Source: Usnea hakonensis (lineage: Eukaryota; Ascomycota; Lecanoromycetes; Lecanorales; Parmeliaceae). Taken from it: a stretch of DNA of 64,000 nucleotides. The stretch lies in the NCBI GenBank assembly GCA_013423325.1, contig BLJB01000207.1:248001-312000 (forward strand), given 5' to 3'. Positions 22,480-34,344 of the stretch are shown here, piece by piece. Under the pieces are notes generated by a model. It saw only the letters and a program-made list of their open reading frames with translations. It searched no databases and was not told the origin of the DNA. Within the stretch, counting starts at the first letter, position 1. Every line of letters begins with the position of its first letter. Position numbers and translations under genes: made by a program.

Positions 22480-23538
22480 GGGCATGGATGAGTTGTGCGA
22501 TGTTACGGTCGTTATGCGAGGGCGTTACGGTGACAGGACTTGATGGCGGACTATTTATGGGTGGACAATCGGCTTTCTTGCTTTTCTGTGTCGAGTCGTC
22601 GAGACAATGGGGTTGGGGAGGGTAGTAGAGGAGAAAAGTTATCTGGGTTGGATGGTTCAGACGGTTGGCACCAGGGGTATTCGTACCTTACTTGAAACAT
22701 AGGAGCAAGCACTGTTGACAAAGAAGCAAGGACGCCTAAAACGAAGAATTCTTACTTGGGTCTAGTTGATCCGTTTATTTGGTTCTGTGAAGTTGCGTGT
22801 TGTATGGAGTACGGAGTATGGAGGACGTAGAAGTACGCATTCCATTTCGATTTTTTTTTCAGCATTTCGGCCAAATGGGCCATGAACCACCCACACCACT
22901 AATTCCTAATTCCCAGCACTAACACCACTGCCACGAGTGCTTTCCCAGTGCTACTGCACCCATCGATACCCCTGTTGTCATGAGATTCGGCTTATGGCCA
23001 CGGTCGGAGCCCTGAGAGGGCGGAGCAGTCATTTTTTCAGCATTTCACCATGAAGGTGGATGCATTCATTGCGAGCATGGAGTATGGAGCATGGAGCATA
23101 GAGCATGACAGATACCTCGCTGTCACCACCTCGCTGTCGTCATGATATTGGCCATAGGGACATGGCCAGGGGTGGTGTCATGGTTTGAACTCGCACCTCT
23201 TTGGCGGAGAAGCGCTAAGCCTCTTTTGGCCTAGCGCCTTGGCATTGCCCGCCATGATTTCTTGCAGTGCAATTGCACTCTTCCTTCTACATATGCCACT
23301 ATCAAATACCGTTCTTCGGTCCCAGTGCATCCCATGACATCTAATATCGTTTTATATATTTAGTTTATAATTAATAATATCATTTTAGCTTATAAATCAG
23401 ACCGACACTACTATACCAGTCAGACCGGGTCAACTCGGACCTCGTCATTACTACATATAAAGCCGTTCTTCCAATTCGTCCAGATGGCTACTCTCCTGCC
23501 TTTCTACATCAATCCACACAGTATCAATCAACAGCGAT
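22480..23538. other. Intergenic with short repeats and a tRNA-like relic
   Basis: About 1.06 kb. It holds a T-run next to CAGCATTTC occurring twice (near 22851 and 23034), a GGAGTATGGAGCATGGAGCAT-like repeat near 23080-23104, and a degenerate tRNA-like sequence on the minus strand near 23165-23260. The last part is the presumed promoter of the SDR gene. Confidence 0.45.
23165..23260 (-). pseudogene. Degenerate tRNA-like sequence
   Basis: Read on the minus strand it has AAGGCGCTAGGCC, a variable-arm-like section and a B-box-like GAGTTCAAACC, the order seen in class II (Leu/Ser) tRNA genes. The acceptor ends do not pair convincingly and the anticodon stem is imperfect. It could be a decayed tRNA, a tRNA-derived SINE head, or chance. 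Confidence 0.25.
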
Positions 23539-24825
23539 ATGGCAAACAATGGATACACGGCACTGGTATTTGGTGCCTCTGGCATATCGGGCTGGCCTGT
23601 CAGCATTATTGCCACTCAAGATAGTGACCTTGGCCTGCTGACGAGGACTAGATCATGCGCGAGTGCCTAGCCCACTCGTCCACCAATGGCTCAAAGACCT
23701 TTTCTCGAGTGATCGGCCTGACAAATCGACCACTGCGCATGGAGGATTCTCTGCTGGATATAGGAGATAAGAGATGGGAGCTACATAGTGGCATAGACCT
23801 TGAGCACGACGTGGACACTGTGGCTGAGAAGCTCAAGGCGATTGAGGGCATTGACCAAGTCAATTATGTCTATTTCACCTGTGAGTCAGGTCCAGCTACT
23901 ATCCGCAGATGAGCGCACAATACTGATGCAGAGCCCGACAGCCTACACGGCCCATGGTGAAGACTACCAGTCTCTCAAACGCGCCAATGTCACAATCCTT
24001 TCCAATGCCATCCAAGCCGTGGAAAAGACGTGCCCCAACTTCCAATTTTGGACTCTCCAAACGGGTGGAAAAGCCTACGGCGTCGAGTTTGTCGACAAGG
24101 GTATAGAATACAATCCCCCTCACAAGGAGTCTGCGCCACGTATCCCCGAGCCATGGGCCTCCAATGTGTTCTACTACGCTCAGTACGACACCATGAAGCA
24201 GCTGAGCGAGGGCAAGCGGTGGACATTCTGTGAGATCAGACCCGACGCGATCATTGGCTTCGTGCCGCAGAACAATGCCATGAACCTGGCGCAGGCGATA
24301 GGGCTTTGGTTGGCCATGGTTCGAAGCTTTGAAGGAAAGGAGACGGAAGTGGTCTTTCCAGGGAACGAAAAAGCATTCAAAGCTCTACATACGGATATCT
24401 CACAGGATGTCCTTGCAAAATTCCACATCTACGCCTCCCTTCATCCCGAGCTTGTTTCGGAGCAAGCAATCAACATTGCCGATGGCGAGGTTGTGACCTG
24501 GGAACAAGTCTGGCCGGGGATATGTGAATGGTTCGGCCTGAAAGGCGTCGGACCGGATCCTTCAAAGAGGACTGGTTCGGAGTGGGTGCTGGAGCACAAG
24601 GGCCGATGGGGGAAATGGGTCAAGGAGCAGGGCTTGAAGGAGGGAGCGCTGCAAGCTACGAGTTGGGATTTCTTGTCGGGTATCTTGGGTGGGATTACAT
24701 TTGACCGGCAGTTCGATTTGAGCGCGTCTCGGCAGGTGGGGTTTCGGGAGAAGATGGAGACGGTGAAGGGGTATACGACGGCTTTTGAGAGGATGACGAT
24801 CGCGAAGATTATTCCTTCGATGTAA
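23539..24825 (+). CDS. PRISE-like short-chain dehydrogenase (progesterone 5-beta-reductase/iridoid synthase family)
   Basis: Three exons, 23539..23598, 23652..23880 and 23942..24825, give 390 residues, the family's usual size. These NADPH-dependent enzymes reduce enone or enal substrates; fungal members occur both in secondary-metabolite clusters and alone. The nucleotide-binding motif is ALVFGASGISGWP (residues 8-20), then FSRVIGLTNRPL, IEGIDQVNYVYFT and the characteristic LQTGGKAYGV. The atypical active-site Tyr region is NVFYYAQYD, followed by RPDAIIGFVP. Splicing at GTCAGC (weak donor) and GTGAGT with acceptors ACTAG and GACAG restores the family sequence and removes two in-frame stops. 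No pathway partner is evident nearby, so the substrate is unknown. Confidence 0.88.
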
Positions 24826-25561
24826 AAGGCCTCCCTCCTTGAACCTGACATTATTACTTGACTGCTTTCCCTTTGATGGCAATGTGGTCGAAGGCTGATC
24901 CGATGGCTGTTGCATCCTGAGCATCTATTTCCTTAACATCAGCATATCAGCACTCAGAAACCCATGCTCTAGCATCATGTGAACTATCATACCTACAGCA
25001 CCGCACATCCCTACCATCCCTACCATACTCCCCATCCACGAAAACGAAAAACCTCCCATCCTGCCCCCCCCCCCATTTCCCTCCTAATTGTTGTACCCTC
25101 GCTATCCTATCATTCTATTCCATTCCCCTCACTCACTCACTCAGCCTGCTGATACATCCCTCCCTCCTTCTGTATCCACCATTACCATTACCATCAAAAT
25201 AAACAAAATTGACGGAAAAAATAAATTATCCTGCCCCCGGTTCCCGTCTGATATCGTCTATTGTATATTATGCATACCCCTTCCCTTCTCCTTCCTCGAA
25301 CCTGAACTCTTTAGATACTTAGATACGTACGTACGTACCTAACTTGCTTTATATATCAAAAACAAAGCGCTTCACAGCGCTTTAAAATCTTCCAGATACC
25401 TTCCCTGCCCGCCTTTCTATTTTCTACTTCTACTTTCACCCACCGGGAGTCATCCCAAGACTAGCCACTCCCTCTACCCCTAATTCACATCCCCCACCCT
25501 ACCCTCTCACCCCGGACTACTTCTCTCCCCGAACTATCCCTCTCTCCCGGAACTACCCCTC

Positions 25562-25607
<46 letters not shown>

Positions 25608-26104
25608 ACCCCCCCCCCCCCCCCCCCCCCCCCCCTCTCTCTCTCTGTCTCTCTATGATTGAGTGAAGAAATGGCGACTACTGCTGGCTACCGCTCCGCT
25701 TATAGGACTTGGTTCGAGGGGATGGGGGGATGGGAGGATGGGAGGATGGGATGTTTTAGGTTGGGAAGGGGGGGAGGGAGGAAGGAAGAGGGGGTTTGGG
25801 GGGAGGGCTGGGGGGTGGGGTTTTATGTTATGGGTTATTGGTAGGTGGTAAAACTCAGGAATAAGCGATCGAATATGTAAAAACGCTCCCTTGTTTCAAC
25901 TCGCTGTGCTGTATTTTAATGATTAGTACTTTTCTGGGCAAGTTTTTGATATTGAGGTTGTTATTCCTTGAGAAGCATCTATTCAAGATGGTCCGACCAA
26001 TTTTGGCAAAAAGAAAAGAAATGATATGCGGCTAAGTTATGTCCAACGATGTCGAGAGTTTGACTTGTAGGTAGCTAGGCACTTTTGTTGTGTTATGTAA
26101 TCCT
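24826..26104. other. Convergent intergenic region, low complexity
   Basis: About 1.3 kb between the SDR gene (+) and the 999-residue protein gene (-). It is C/T-rich on the plus strand up to about 25655, then G-rich with GGGATGGGAGGATG repeats at 25720-25752. Holds the poly-C tract listed separately. Confidence 0.5.
25563..25635. repeat. Poly-C tract (43 C, AAA, 27 C)
   Basis: A run of 43 C at 25563-25605, AAA at 25606-25608, then 27 C at 25609-25635, followed by a short (CT)n. The flanks are also C-rich and G-poor. Such tracts are unstable and hard to sequence, so the exact length may not be real. Confidence 0.9.
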
Positions 26105-29100
26105 TCATCCACTCTCCTCCTGTCGCTCACGGAGAGGACCGCTGGGAACCCAGCACAGCGAAGGAAAGTCCTCGCAGTCAGTAGCCCCTTGCGGAACCAC
26201 ATAGCACGTATCATTGACATTGCCATTTATCAACTTGTTGAGCTGCTGCGTCGTCGGGTCGCCCGCAAAGTCCCGGAAATACGACGTCTTCCCGTTGATC
26301 GTGATGCTGGCGGCGTCGGACATGCACGAACAGGGCTGCTTTTGCGAGGGCCAGCCTGGGTCCTGGCCTTTGGGCCAGGGACCCTGGAGGCTGTTCGGGA
26401 CGGCGCCGAGGTCGGTGAGTCGGCATACGGGCAGGTTGTACATGCCGGGACTTGTGGGCTCTAGGTGGAGGTACTGGGAGATGTTGTTCAGGTTCTCGAC
26501 GGTGGGGTCGAGGAGTTTGGAGACGAAGGAGTCGGTGGCGTTGTAGCTTGGGAAGAGGGGTCGGAGGTTAGCGGGCAAGTGGGTTGGTAGGGATGCGGGG
26601 GCTTTGCTCACTTGAAACCGTATTGGAGGAAGCCGTTGACGGATGATGTGATCATGTCTTGCGCACTGTAGGTGTACCCGTTGTAGGTCATGTTTGCGAC
26701 TTCGTAAAAGGAAGGGTCTTCCATGGAGCTGGCGCCGTTCATCAGCACCGCCATGCCACCGCTCTCGCAGTTGACGACAACGGTACTGTTCCAGCTTTTT
26801 TCCGAGTACCAATTCGTGGTCGCGATCCATTTGCTGTTGCAATCATCTTCCGTGAAGGTTTCTTCGGAGTTTTGTGAGTTCAGTCCCGAAACCTGGCCGT
26901 AGGGTATGTAGACTATGTAGGCATTGTTCGACCTGAACCAATTGTTGATGAGATTGGCAACGAGCAAGTTTTCAAACCATTCTGAGACCGCATTGGTAGG
27001 ACCCGCGGTGCTGTTCGCACGGGGAACACTATTAAGATCTACGGTGGCGAGAATCCGTGCTGAAGAAACGTAGGTACCACCTGTCATGAGCTGAGTAACG
27101 TCTGTCGAGTTAGCCGTGCCGTTGGCATCATAGGCGCCGTAGACCCAAATCTCATTATGCATGTAATTGATCTGATTTTGAAGATATGTTATCCATCCAT
27201 TCGAAAAGCCGAGGTCCGAGTAAATGCTAATTTTGTCAGTCGAGTCTTGATAACCGTGAAAGAACCTACGTAGAAAGTGTTACCTCCGCTTGCTCAGAGG
27301 CAGAGATGAAAGCGTCAACATCAGCCGCCAGTCCGAAAGAGGCGGAGAGTCCAATCAGAACTCCAACTACCGGCTAGACACGCATTTTCAGCCTCTGTGA
27401 TCCCTTGAGCTAGAGCCTGCGGGGACTTACAGCAAGCGCTATATCCACGAATGGATCCGCGATAATAAAAACAATGGCTAATAGGGTCAGAATTGTGTTT
27501 AGTATTGGAAACACTTTCGACCATAACGTTGCACCCGGAAGCTGGACCTCAAACTTCGAGCCTATCTCACCGGCGAAGTAGTCCATGTCCTGCGCTGCCC
27601 ATTCTAGTGCTTGCCATATCATGTTCATGACCTTGCTGAAATTTGTCATTCCTGCCCAGATGTAGTATGCTTGGTCCTTGTACGGGGTAAGCCAGGTCTC
27701 GGAACCCGTCGCGACAAGTGAGCAACTCTCTAAAAACAAACAATCCGCCTCGTCAGTTGCAGTGCATACATAGTTGAGGCCGTCGCCCGGCGCCCCGCCA
27801 GAGAAGTCTTCAAAGAAAGTTGTCATCAATCCCTGTGTTTGCCAATGGGATTTGTTGTCAAAATACATCTGCCAGAACTCATCGACATGCTGTACTTCCC
27901 ATTGGTCGGTGGTAAGAGGAGGGATATAATTAGGGGCGCACGGGATGGGCGTCACAATGGGTCCTTTACATGGAAGTGTTGCAGTTATGGTAAGAGTAAA
28001 GGATTGAGCAGCAGCTCCAGACGTTATAGCAGAAGAAGCGCTGGACAAGGGCGTTGCCTGGATACCCCTTTTCATTGGAATCACAGATGAAGAGATACCC
28101 TGGGTGGAAGCGATGCCCGATGAGGGTTGCGAGCTCGTATGAGAAACCCCAGAGCTCGTATATGCCGGCGAAGCGGACGGCAAGGTTTGGTAGCCACAGT
28201 TTGACACCGTGGGTAGAAGCGGTAGAGTCGTTCCTTGGCATACACACGAAACACCGGTTACGGTCGAGTAGAGAATTGGGTTGATTTCGCTTGGTCTAAT
28301 TTTTGAGTATTTAGCTGCCAGCCGGTCACACAGCCGACAATTGATTAGAGCTTACATGATTTCCGAGCAACCGAAAGGATTCGGATTCACGTAACCACTT
28401 TGGGACGTCTGTGTCGATTTGAAGGTGATTGAGCCAGGGAGGGTGTAATTATTAGATAGTCTAGCACTGCTGGAAGTTGCGCATGCATCGGACGAGGTGG
28501 TGACTGCGGATGAAGCAACAGTTGAAGAAGGGCCGGCGTTTGGTGAAGTAGAGATTAGCCACGGGCCAACGACTGAAGTTGATGCGATTCCCGACCCTGA
28601 AGATCCTAATGATTGCGCAGAAGAAGAAGTACGAACAGCCAGGGAGCCACTTGACTTTGTACCATTTTGTGTGGGAGAAAAGGATGTGGGAGGATGCTGA
28701 GATGAAGAGGAAACCCTTTTAGCAGTCGAATGGGAACCGGGACCACTCGACCAAAGATATGTGCTGGAATTTCTCTGTGAAGAGGGGCCAGCCGCAGTCG
28801 ATCTAACACTGCCTGATAGGGGAAAGTGAGACGTTAGACTGGACTGCCTAACTGATCGTGATGCAGCCATAGATGCGTTCGAGGTGAAAGCAGATACTCC
28901 AACGGTCTCGAGCCATGGCTTGTTAGGGTCTTCGCCAGGTGCATTTGCTTGACCGGTTATCATTCCAGCTTCTAAGGCAGCATTAGTCTAGCACGTAACA
29001 TGATTGAGTTCAGGATGATTACGCCAGGTTCCATCAGTAGGAACCGTGAATGTGTAGGAGCCATTAGCGTTCTGTTTGATCCACTTATCGATATTTTGAC

Positions 29101-29380
29101 CATCGTCCCCCCACGTATCATTGTCCAAGATAATTCCAGCACTGACGGTAAAGATCCATTGCTGACCCGGGTCACCCATGCCATACAAACCTGGATCGAT
29201 GTCAAAGGATCCCGTAGCCATTGCCATTTGGGACGAATAGGTGAAGGTGCTTGCTGAGCACACTGCTGGAGATGATACCGATATTGAAAATGGACCATTG
29301 TCGCCGTTGACTTTGGATGCAATGAAAAACCCAGAGAGCAAGATCAGACCTGACGTGACATGTCTGTTGCTGCGCATCAT
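26105..29380 (-). CDS. Large secreted protein of unknown function (999 residues)
   Basis: Six exons: complement(26105..26546, 26612..27226, 27270..27373, 27431..28295, 28356..28971, 29023..29380). A signal peptide (1-26, LILLSGFFIASKVNG) leads into a Gly/Asp-rich domain with DPGLYGMGDPGQQWIF and WGDDGQNIDKWI (about 30-120). A Ser/Thr-rich linker (about 150-310) and a short Cys region (SCVCQG, SNCGYQT) follow. The second half begins near TDQWEVQHVDEFW and has FFEDFSGG, CTATDEADCLFLESC, a strongly hydrophobic stretch (ILTLLAIVFIIADPF, about 590-610) continued by VVGVLIGLSASFGL, then a Cys-containing C-terminal domain ending LCWVPSGPL. The second half resembles tails of some killer-toxin/GH18-type fungal proteins in layout only. 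All junction phases fit. The 43-nt fourth intron (27227..27269) is the weakest call. Function is not assigned. Confidence 0.7.
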
Positions 29381-32300
29381 GTTTGAGATTATAATGGGCG
29401 AATGGGCTTCAAGAAGGGAAAATCAAAGGAGTGACTTGAATGATAATTGTGGACGATGCCTGAAGGTCAACGATTCTTGTATGTGTGTGGGGAAATACGC
29501 TAAAGGAGTAAGGAATTAGGAATTGGCCCCTGGCGCCGATCCCCCGGATTATCACCAACATCACTAGGAGATGGCGAGACGGTAGGTGACTTCCCCATAC
29601 TCCCATCATGGACAATGTGCTTGTACCCTGATAAGTGGCTTATGGAAACCTTCGGCAGAATCTAGTTGGCGGGAGTGCCCGTGCTCGAGAACAGAATGGA
29701 CAATAATGATACTTCTCGGCCAAATGATTCCACGCGCCTGGTGACCGGATCAGAGATTATGCTTGTATGCTTCTTCCATGCTTGACGTTCTTACACTTGA
29801 TGTTGAAGTTACGCTTGAAGTGAAGAGCGAAGTGTGTGAAATGCCGTCTCACATGACTGCGTGTCAAGGCCTAGTTGTCGTAATGCTCTGAAATTTTGAG
29901 TCTTGACATTGCAAAGCACAATGCAGTTGCTCTTGCAGTTGCTCTTACTAACGAGAAAGGCGCGATTGGTGCAAGCGTAAGTTCTGGATACGTAAACATC
30001 ATTTTAGACTCTTGTAGACTTCTTTATTCCCGGCGCAAGTGGCTAGTCGTTGAAGCAGCGGAATCTAGCCCGCAATTGATTTCTCCATTTCCCCAGGAAG
30101 CAAGTCTACTGGACCCCACGAGTCATGAGGACGAGCTGACGAAGTCGCCGCTAACCAGCTAAATTGGAATTCAGCATATATGGTATCTGTCGAATGCATG
30201 TGTAAGGATACGTCGTCCAACATCCATTAGTCATGAGCTAGTGCCGTGCTAAGCATCATGTTTCAAACCCTTTCCAGGCCCTGTTGGAGACTTGGAGTGA
30301 CGACAGATCGAGACGACAGGGCCTTTTGCCGCCGCGACTAGCAAAAGCCAAGGGGAAACAATCAATTTCCTTGGACCAACAACTCTAGCTCGTTTGGCGG
30401 CGTGGGGTAGGCACAATTTTAAGAGATCCGCGGCACTATCCGAATGAGAGGCGCTCGTGTCCGCCGCCATATAGACAGACACGCGATAGATCCATGAGAA
30501 TGCCAGCTCTGTCAAAGTATTGATGATGATGATGATGATGAAGATGAAGAAATAGTAGAGTTGCTTCTGTGCGTAGCAGAGGAGTAGATGTCGGGTATTT
30601 CAAATCTCGAACACAGCCTTTTCGATTGCGAGTTTCAGCTAGCCGTATCCGGACTAGTGTAATATATTACCGGATCAATCTCGGCGGTTTATTGGGCACG
30701 GCTGAGCCGCAGCACAAATGTTGTAATTTCAACATACTGCAACCTCCATCTATATGAAACATGAACCACCTAAGACTCTATTTCACTTCCTTGTCGAGCA
30801 GCCAAAGCTGATCGATTCATGGTTGCTGAACGAGTACCTGCTCTGGTATTCGTTAAGCTCCGTTGCTTGTCAACAGGTCGGAAAAAATCCAAAGTCGCAG
30901 GAGATCACGAAGAGTTCGATAGTCACAATCTCATTATTCCTGAGCTGTGATATCGGTGACGACGAAAACTAGAAACAATCTATCTTTAGAGGCTTCCAAG
31001 AGGGCCTCGTCACCATCCTCATTGTCTTGTTTTCGCCCCTGCCACTGTACTGTGCTGTGTGTAATTTCTTAGCATCGACTACGAACGGCAAGGTAGCCCT
31101 TTAGAAATTGGAAACACACTGACGAAAGGGAGTTGGTGTCTTAGTGCCGGTAGGCATACCGCAGGGCTCTTCACTTCATTAATCTCTCACGCGGCCCCAC
31201 GTTCCTACCATTTACACATTACGGATATTGTGTTTCCGATTCCTACATCAGACTTGGATGCTGAACTAGCCGACGGAATTATTCCCGGAGACATTTTATT
31301 TAGCCTTACGGCTTGACTTGACTCACGTAGCATCATCCAAATGACAATTCTACAAGTGCGAGATTAGAGGGAGGCGACTTTGGCTCTCACTCCAATTCAT
31401 GGACTATCTACCGAAGCACATCCCATGCAGCAAGGATCGAATAGTCCTTACAGCAGATGACATCCTAGGCCAAGTAAAACGCTCGGTACTGAGGTTCTCT
31501 GGACGTATGGGTCGTCGTGAGATTTGCTGTCAAGAATTTATTTTCCAGGAGGAAACGGTCAATGTCGCTGCTGATCAACAAGCTCGGGGTCACGATAATC
31601 CGCAGGTACTGTACAGTGATGCCCTGTCGCATTTCAGATGAGATCAGCGGACATCATAATTCTGCGACTGATTATATCTGCAACTTGCTGCAATGTCGGC
31701 TGGGCGAAAGCGCAGAGTGAAGATTAGCCCAACGATGCCAAGCAAAAGACAACACGACGGTCCTTTCCTCGGAGACTTCTGTGCGGTTACAAGAGTCTTA
31801 GATCAACCGAAGAGCTTGGCCGCCGTTAGTTGACGGGGGAGAACGTCATACTCCAGCTGGCAATAGGAATATTGCTACGTACCTCTATGCCGGTCCAGAT
31901 TGATGCTTCTGTAAATTCCAAGACTTCTCATTCGGTCTCACGGTCTTTGTCTAGGCAAGAGAGATACAGCAGAGCCGGCATCTGAGCTTGCCGAGCGAAA
32001 AACCTAATAGCAGCTCGCCAAGATTTGTGCCAAAGATCAGACGCCTGATTATAGCTACCAATGGATCCATCCACCAATGGGAAGACTAAAGATTGTGGGG
32101 CGGGCCCGGAATGTGTCACAAGTCGAGAACAAGAAATAGCAACAGCAACTCGGGAGAGTCGACGGCGTTGGCGAACCAACTTGTTGCGATGAAAGTGGTC
32201 ACGCTGATTATTTATTTGCGGGTCCGAGCCTCCCCCCCCCTTCCCGCAACTCCCACTGGAGAAGACGTGTAAATGGCGCTTGAATGCCGACTTCTCGCCC

Positions 32301-32811
32301 ATCAGCCTGTTATTCTTCGCAAACAGACTTGCAGTTGATGCTTCCTTTTCTGGCACGTTTCTTTGGCATGGTCGTCTCAATGCTACATATGATTGAGAAT
32401 CTTGGAGCGGAGATGTCAAATCAGGCCTCTGGCTATCATCTATTCATACTACAGACTATTATGCGTTGGTGCATTGGGCCTGCTATTGCAATGTTCGTAG
32501 ATTGAGGGTCACTTGTAAGCTATGTTCTTCTGCGTTGGGAGGGCTCTGTCACAGGGTATGTATGCCCGAGGACACCAAGTAGAAGAATAGGATCCAAGGT
32601 AATCCTTTGAGGATCTGGTCTGTTGGTTAACAGAGCGGAACCTCCCCGGAAATCTTGTTCCCTGGGGAGGAACCGTGACAAGCTCAGCATCTCATATAAT
32701 TTGTCGATTAATCTCAGACGGCGGGGCCAAGATCTTGGACTTGAAGAATATTCACAGATGGGAGAAATATATCCCTACCTCTGTTATCATTACCTACCCA
32801 CTAAACTCTGC
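29381..32811. other. Gene-poor intergenic region
   Basis: 3.4 kb without a supported gene. A (GAT)n microsatellite lies at 30521-30540. A minus-strand open frame of 163 codons (31928-32419) has no recognisable signal. A GC-rich hairpin (CCTCCCC/GGGGAGG arms) sits at about 32641-32670. Confidence 0.5.
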
Positions 32812-33483
32812 TCAATTCCTCATAAGCTCCATAATCTCATCCACACCCACCACCTCCCCAAACTTGGCCTGAATATCAAACAAATTCGCATCGTGAGGAT
32901 ACGCATGCCGATCCCCACACGCCTCCCTCACCACATACGGGTTAAACCCATACTGCATCGCGTCCACAGTCGTCGCCCGCACGCACCCGCTCGTCGAATA
33001 CCCGCAGATGATCAGCGTGTCCACTTTCATCCCAACGAGCTGGCTCGCCAACGCGGTCCCGAAAAACGCACTGCTGAACTGCTTCTCAATCACCATCTCT
33101 CCTTCCTGCGGTCGGCATGTTTCATCGCCGGTTGGGTAATCGCCCAACGGATTGCCAGCGTCGAAAGAGCAGAGCGCGTTGGGCAGCTTGAGGTTGTACC
33201 AGTTGCCGCCGGATAGAGGGGTTGGGTACACGACGCGCGTGAAGATGACGGGGGTCTGCCGGGTGCGGCAGTGGGAGATGAGGGTGTTGGTGTTTGCGAG
33301 GGCGGTGTGGAAGCGTGTGGGGGCGTAGAGGGGGCTGGAGGGGGTGAGGTAGGCGTTGCAGACGTCGATGACGAGGAGGGCGGGGTTGGGGCCGAAGGGG
33401 AGACTGCGGGGTGGGGAGGCGAAGCCGGAGGCTGAGTAGCTAAGTAAGAGGTCGGCGGGATAGGAGGGAGGTTCGGATGTCAT
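32812..33483 (-). CDS. Isochorismatase-fold cysteine hydrolase (N-carbamoylsarcosine amidase-like)
   Basis: Single exon, 223 residues from the Met at 33483; the frame is open 63 codons further upstream but that part looks like leader. The family hydrolyses amide or N-carbamoyl bonds (or vinyl ethers) with an Asp-Lys-Cys triad. All three are visible: Asp in NPALLVIDVCNAY, Lys in EMVIEKQFSSAFFGT, and Cys in GYSTSGCVRATT. The loop SGGNWYNLKLP and the late GDRHAYPHDANLFDIQAKFGEV are typical of the carbamoylsarcosine-amidase branch in my judgement. It lies head to head with the fused hydantoinase gene, 861 bp apart, which supports a role in hydantoin or related N-carbamoyl metabolism. Coding-strand third positions go from C-rich to G-rich toward the 3' end. 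Confidence 0.87.
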   Translation of the reverse strand: MTSEPPSYPADLLLSYSASGFASPPRSLPFGPNPALLVIDVCNAYLTPSSPLYAPTRFHTALANTNTLISHCRTRQTPVIFTRVVYPTPLSGGNWYNLKLPNALCSFDAGNPLGDYPTGDETCRPQEGEMVIEKQFSSAFFGTALASQLVGMKVDTLIICGYSTSGCVRATTVDAMQYGFNPYVVREACGDRHAYPHDANLFDIQAKFGEVVGVDEIMELMRN

Positions 33484-34344
33484 GGCTGGGATGGTGATAA
33501 GGGGTTTCTTGGGGCCCAGTCGTGGGAAGTGTGGGGTGTTGTGAGGGGTCGGGAGAGGAGATAAGAGGGAACTATGGAGGTTGAGGGGTTTCGTGATAAG
33601 GATGTCTGCCGATTGTATGGTTATCTTTGACTCGATTTGAAAAATGCGTTGTTGCTGAATGCGGTATCTCACATATGCAAGCGCACGTTTCGCTGTTAGT
33701 TCCTAGTGATCGACCGATTGACGTTTGCCTTCTTATCGGTATCGCTGTGAGGCGTTCCTTGCTGATTGGAGCGCTTGGCATCATCCACTCTGCGTTTTAG
33801 AGGATATGTAGATTTGGCGCCATTTTGGAAAGCGTCCAGAAAGCGACGAGCTGAAGTCTCACAGATTACACGTAGCACACGACTTCTCCTTGACGATGCA
33901 TGTCATTTGTCTCCAGAGGGATTTACGTTGCTTGAGTCAGATTACAGGCAACGATAGTTGATCTCCGTGGTAGAGTCAAAAACTAGCAATGGTGTGATCG
34001 AATGGTTCGCTTTAGGCGATACCACTTGTACAAGCCGCTTGGCCTTATTGATCCTTCTCGGCGACTTGTCCAATAGTACTAGTAGTCTTTATCCACAATC
34101 TGTCGAGTTAACGAGAGGCCGGCGTACTATTCACGTCATCAAGCATAAAGCGCTTGTGTAGACGCGGGTCACCCGATTCAGTCGATCCAAGCTGTTCAAC
34201 CCTTCTTGAACATTCTTTCAATGCAAGTGGAACTTAGGTGATTATTCCATTTCAGTCTGTCGTGGCTCATCCGGCTAGGTATCTGCAGCATACAACACTT
34301 TGCCTTCTTCGCGCATTACCTGTAGTCGAGTTAGTACCGAGGAG
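33484..34344. promoter_or_regulatory. Shared divergent promoter region of the amidohydrolase and hydantoinase genes
   Basis: 861 bp between the two start codons. It contains five HGATAR (GATA-factor, nitrogen control in fungi) matches: 33495-33500, 33559-33564, 33594-33599, 33733-33738 (minus) and 33952-33957. About two to three would be expected by chance at this length, so the excess is modest. Promoter function follows from the gene arrangement; GATA control is inference. Confidence 0.45.

Noticed and set aside
25563..25635. CRISPR-like or telomeric repeat
   Set aside because: It is a homopolymer; there are no spacers or telomere units.
28972..29022. Nonsense mutation splitting the 999-residue protein gene
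   Set aside because: A 51-nt intron with good branch and acceptor signals removes the TAG and keeps the frame, so a pseudogene call is not needed.
31928..32419. 163-codon open frame on the minus strand
   Set aside because: No start context, domain, signal peptide or splice partners; composition like its noncoding surroundings.
32641..32670. GC-rich hairpin as a terminator or RNA gene
   Set aside because: A single stem without a T-run, promoter box or conserved RNA signature; chance hairpins of this size are common.
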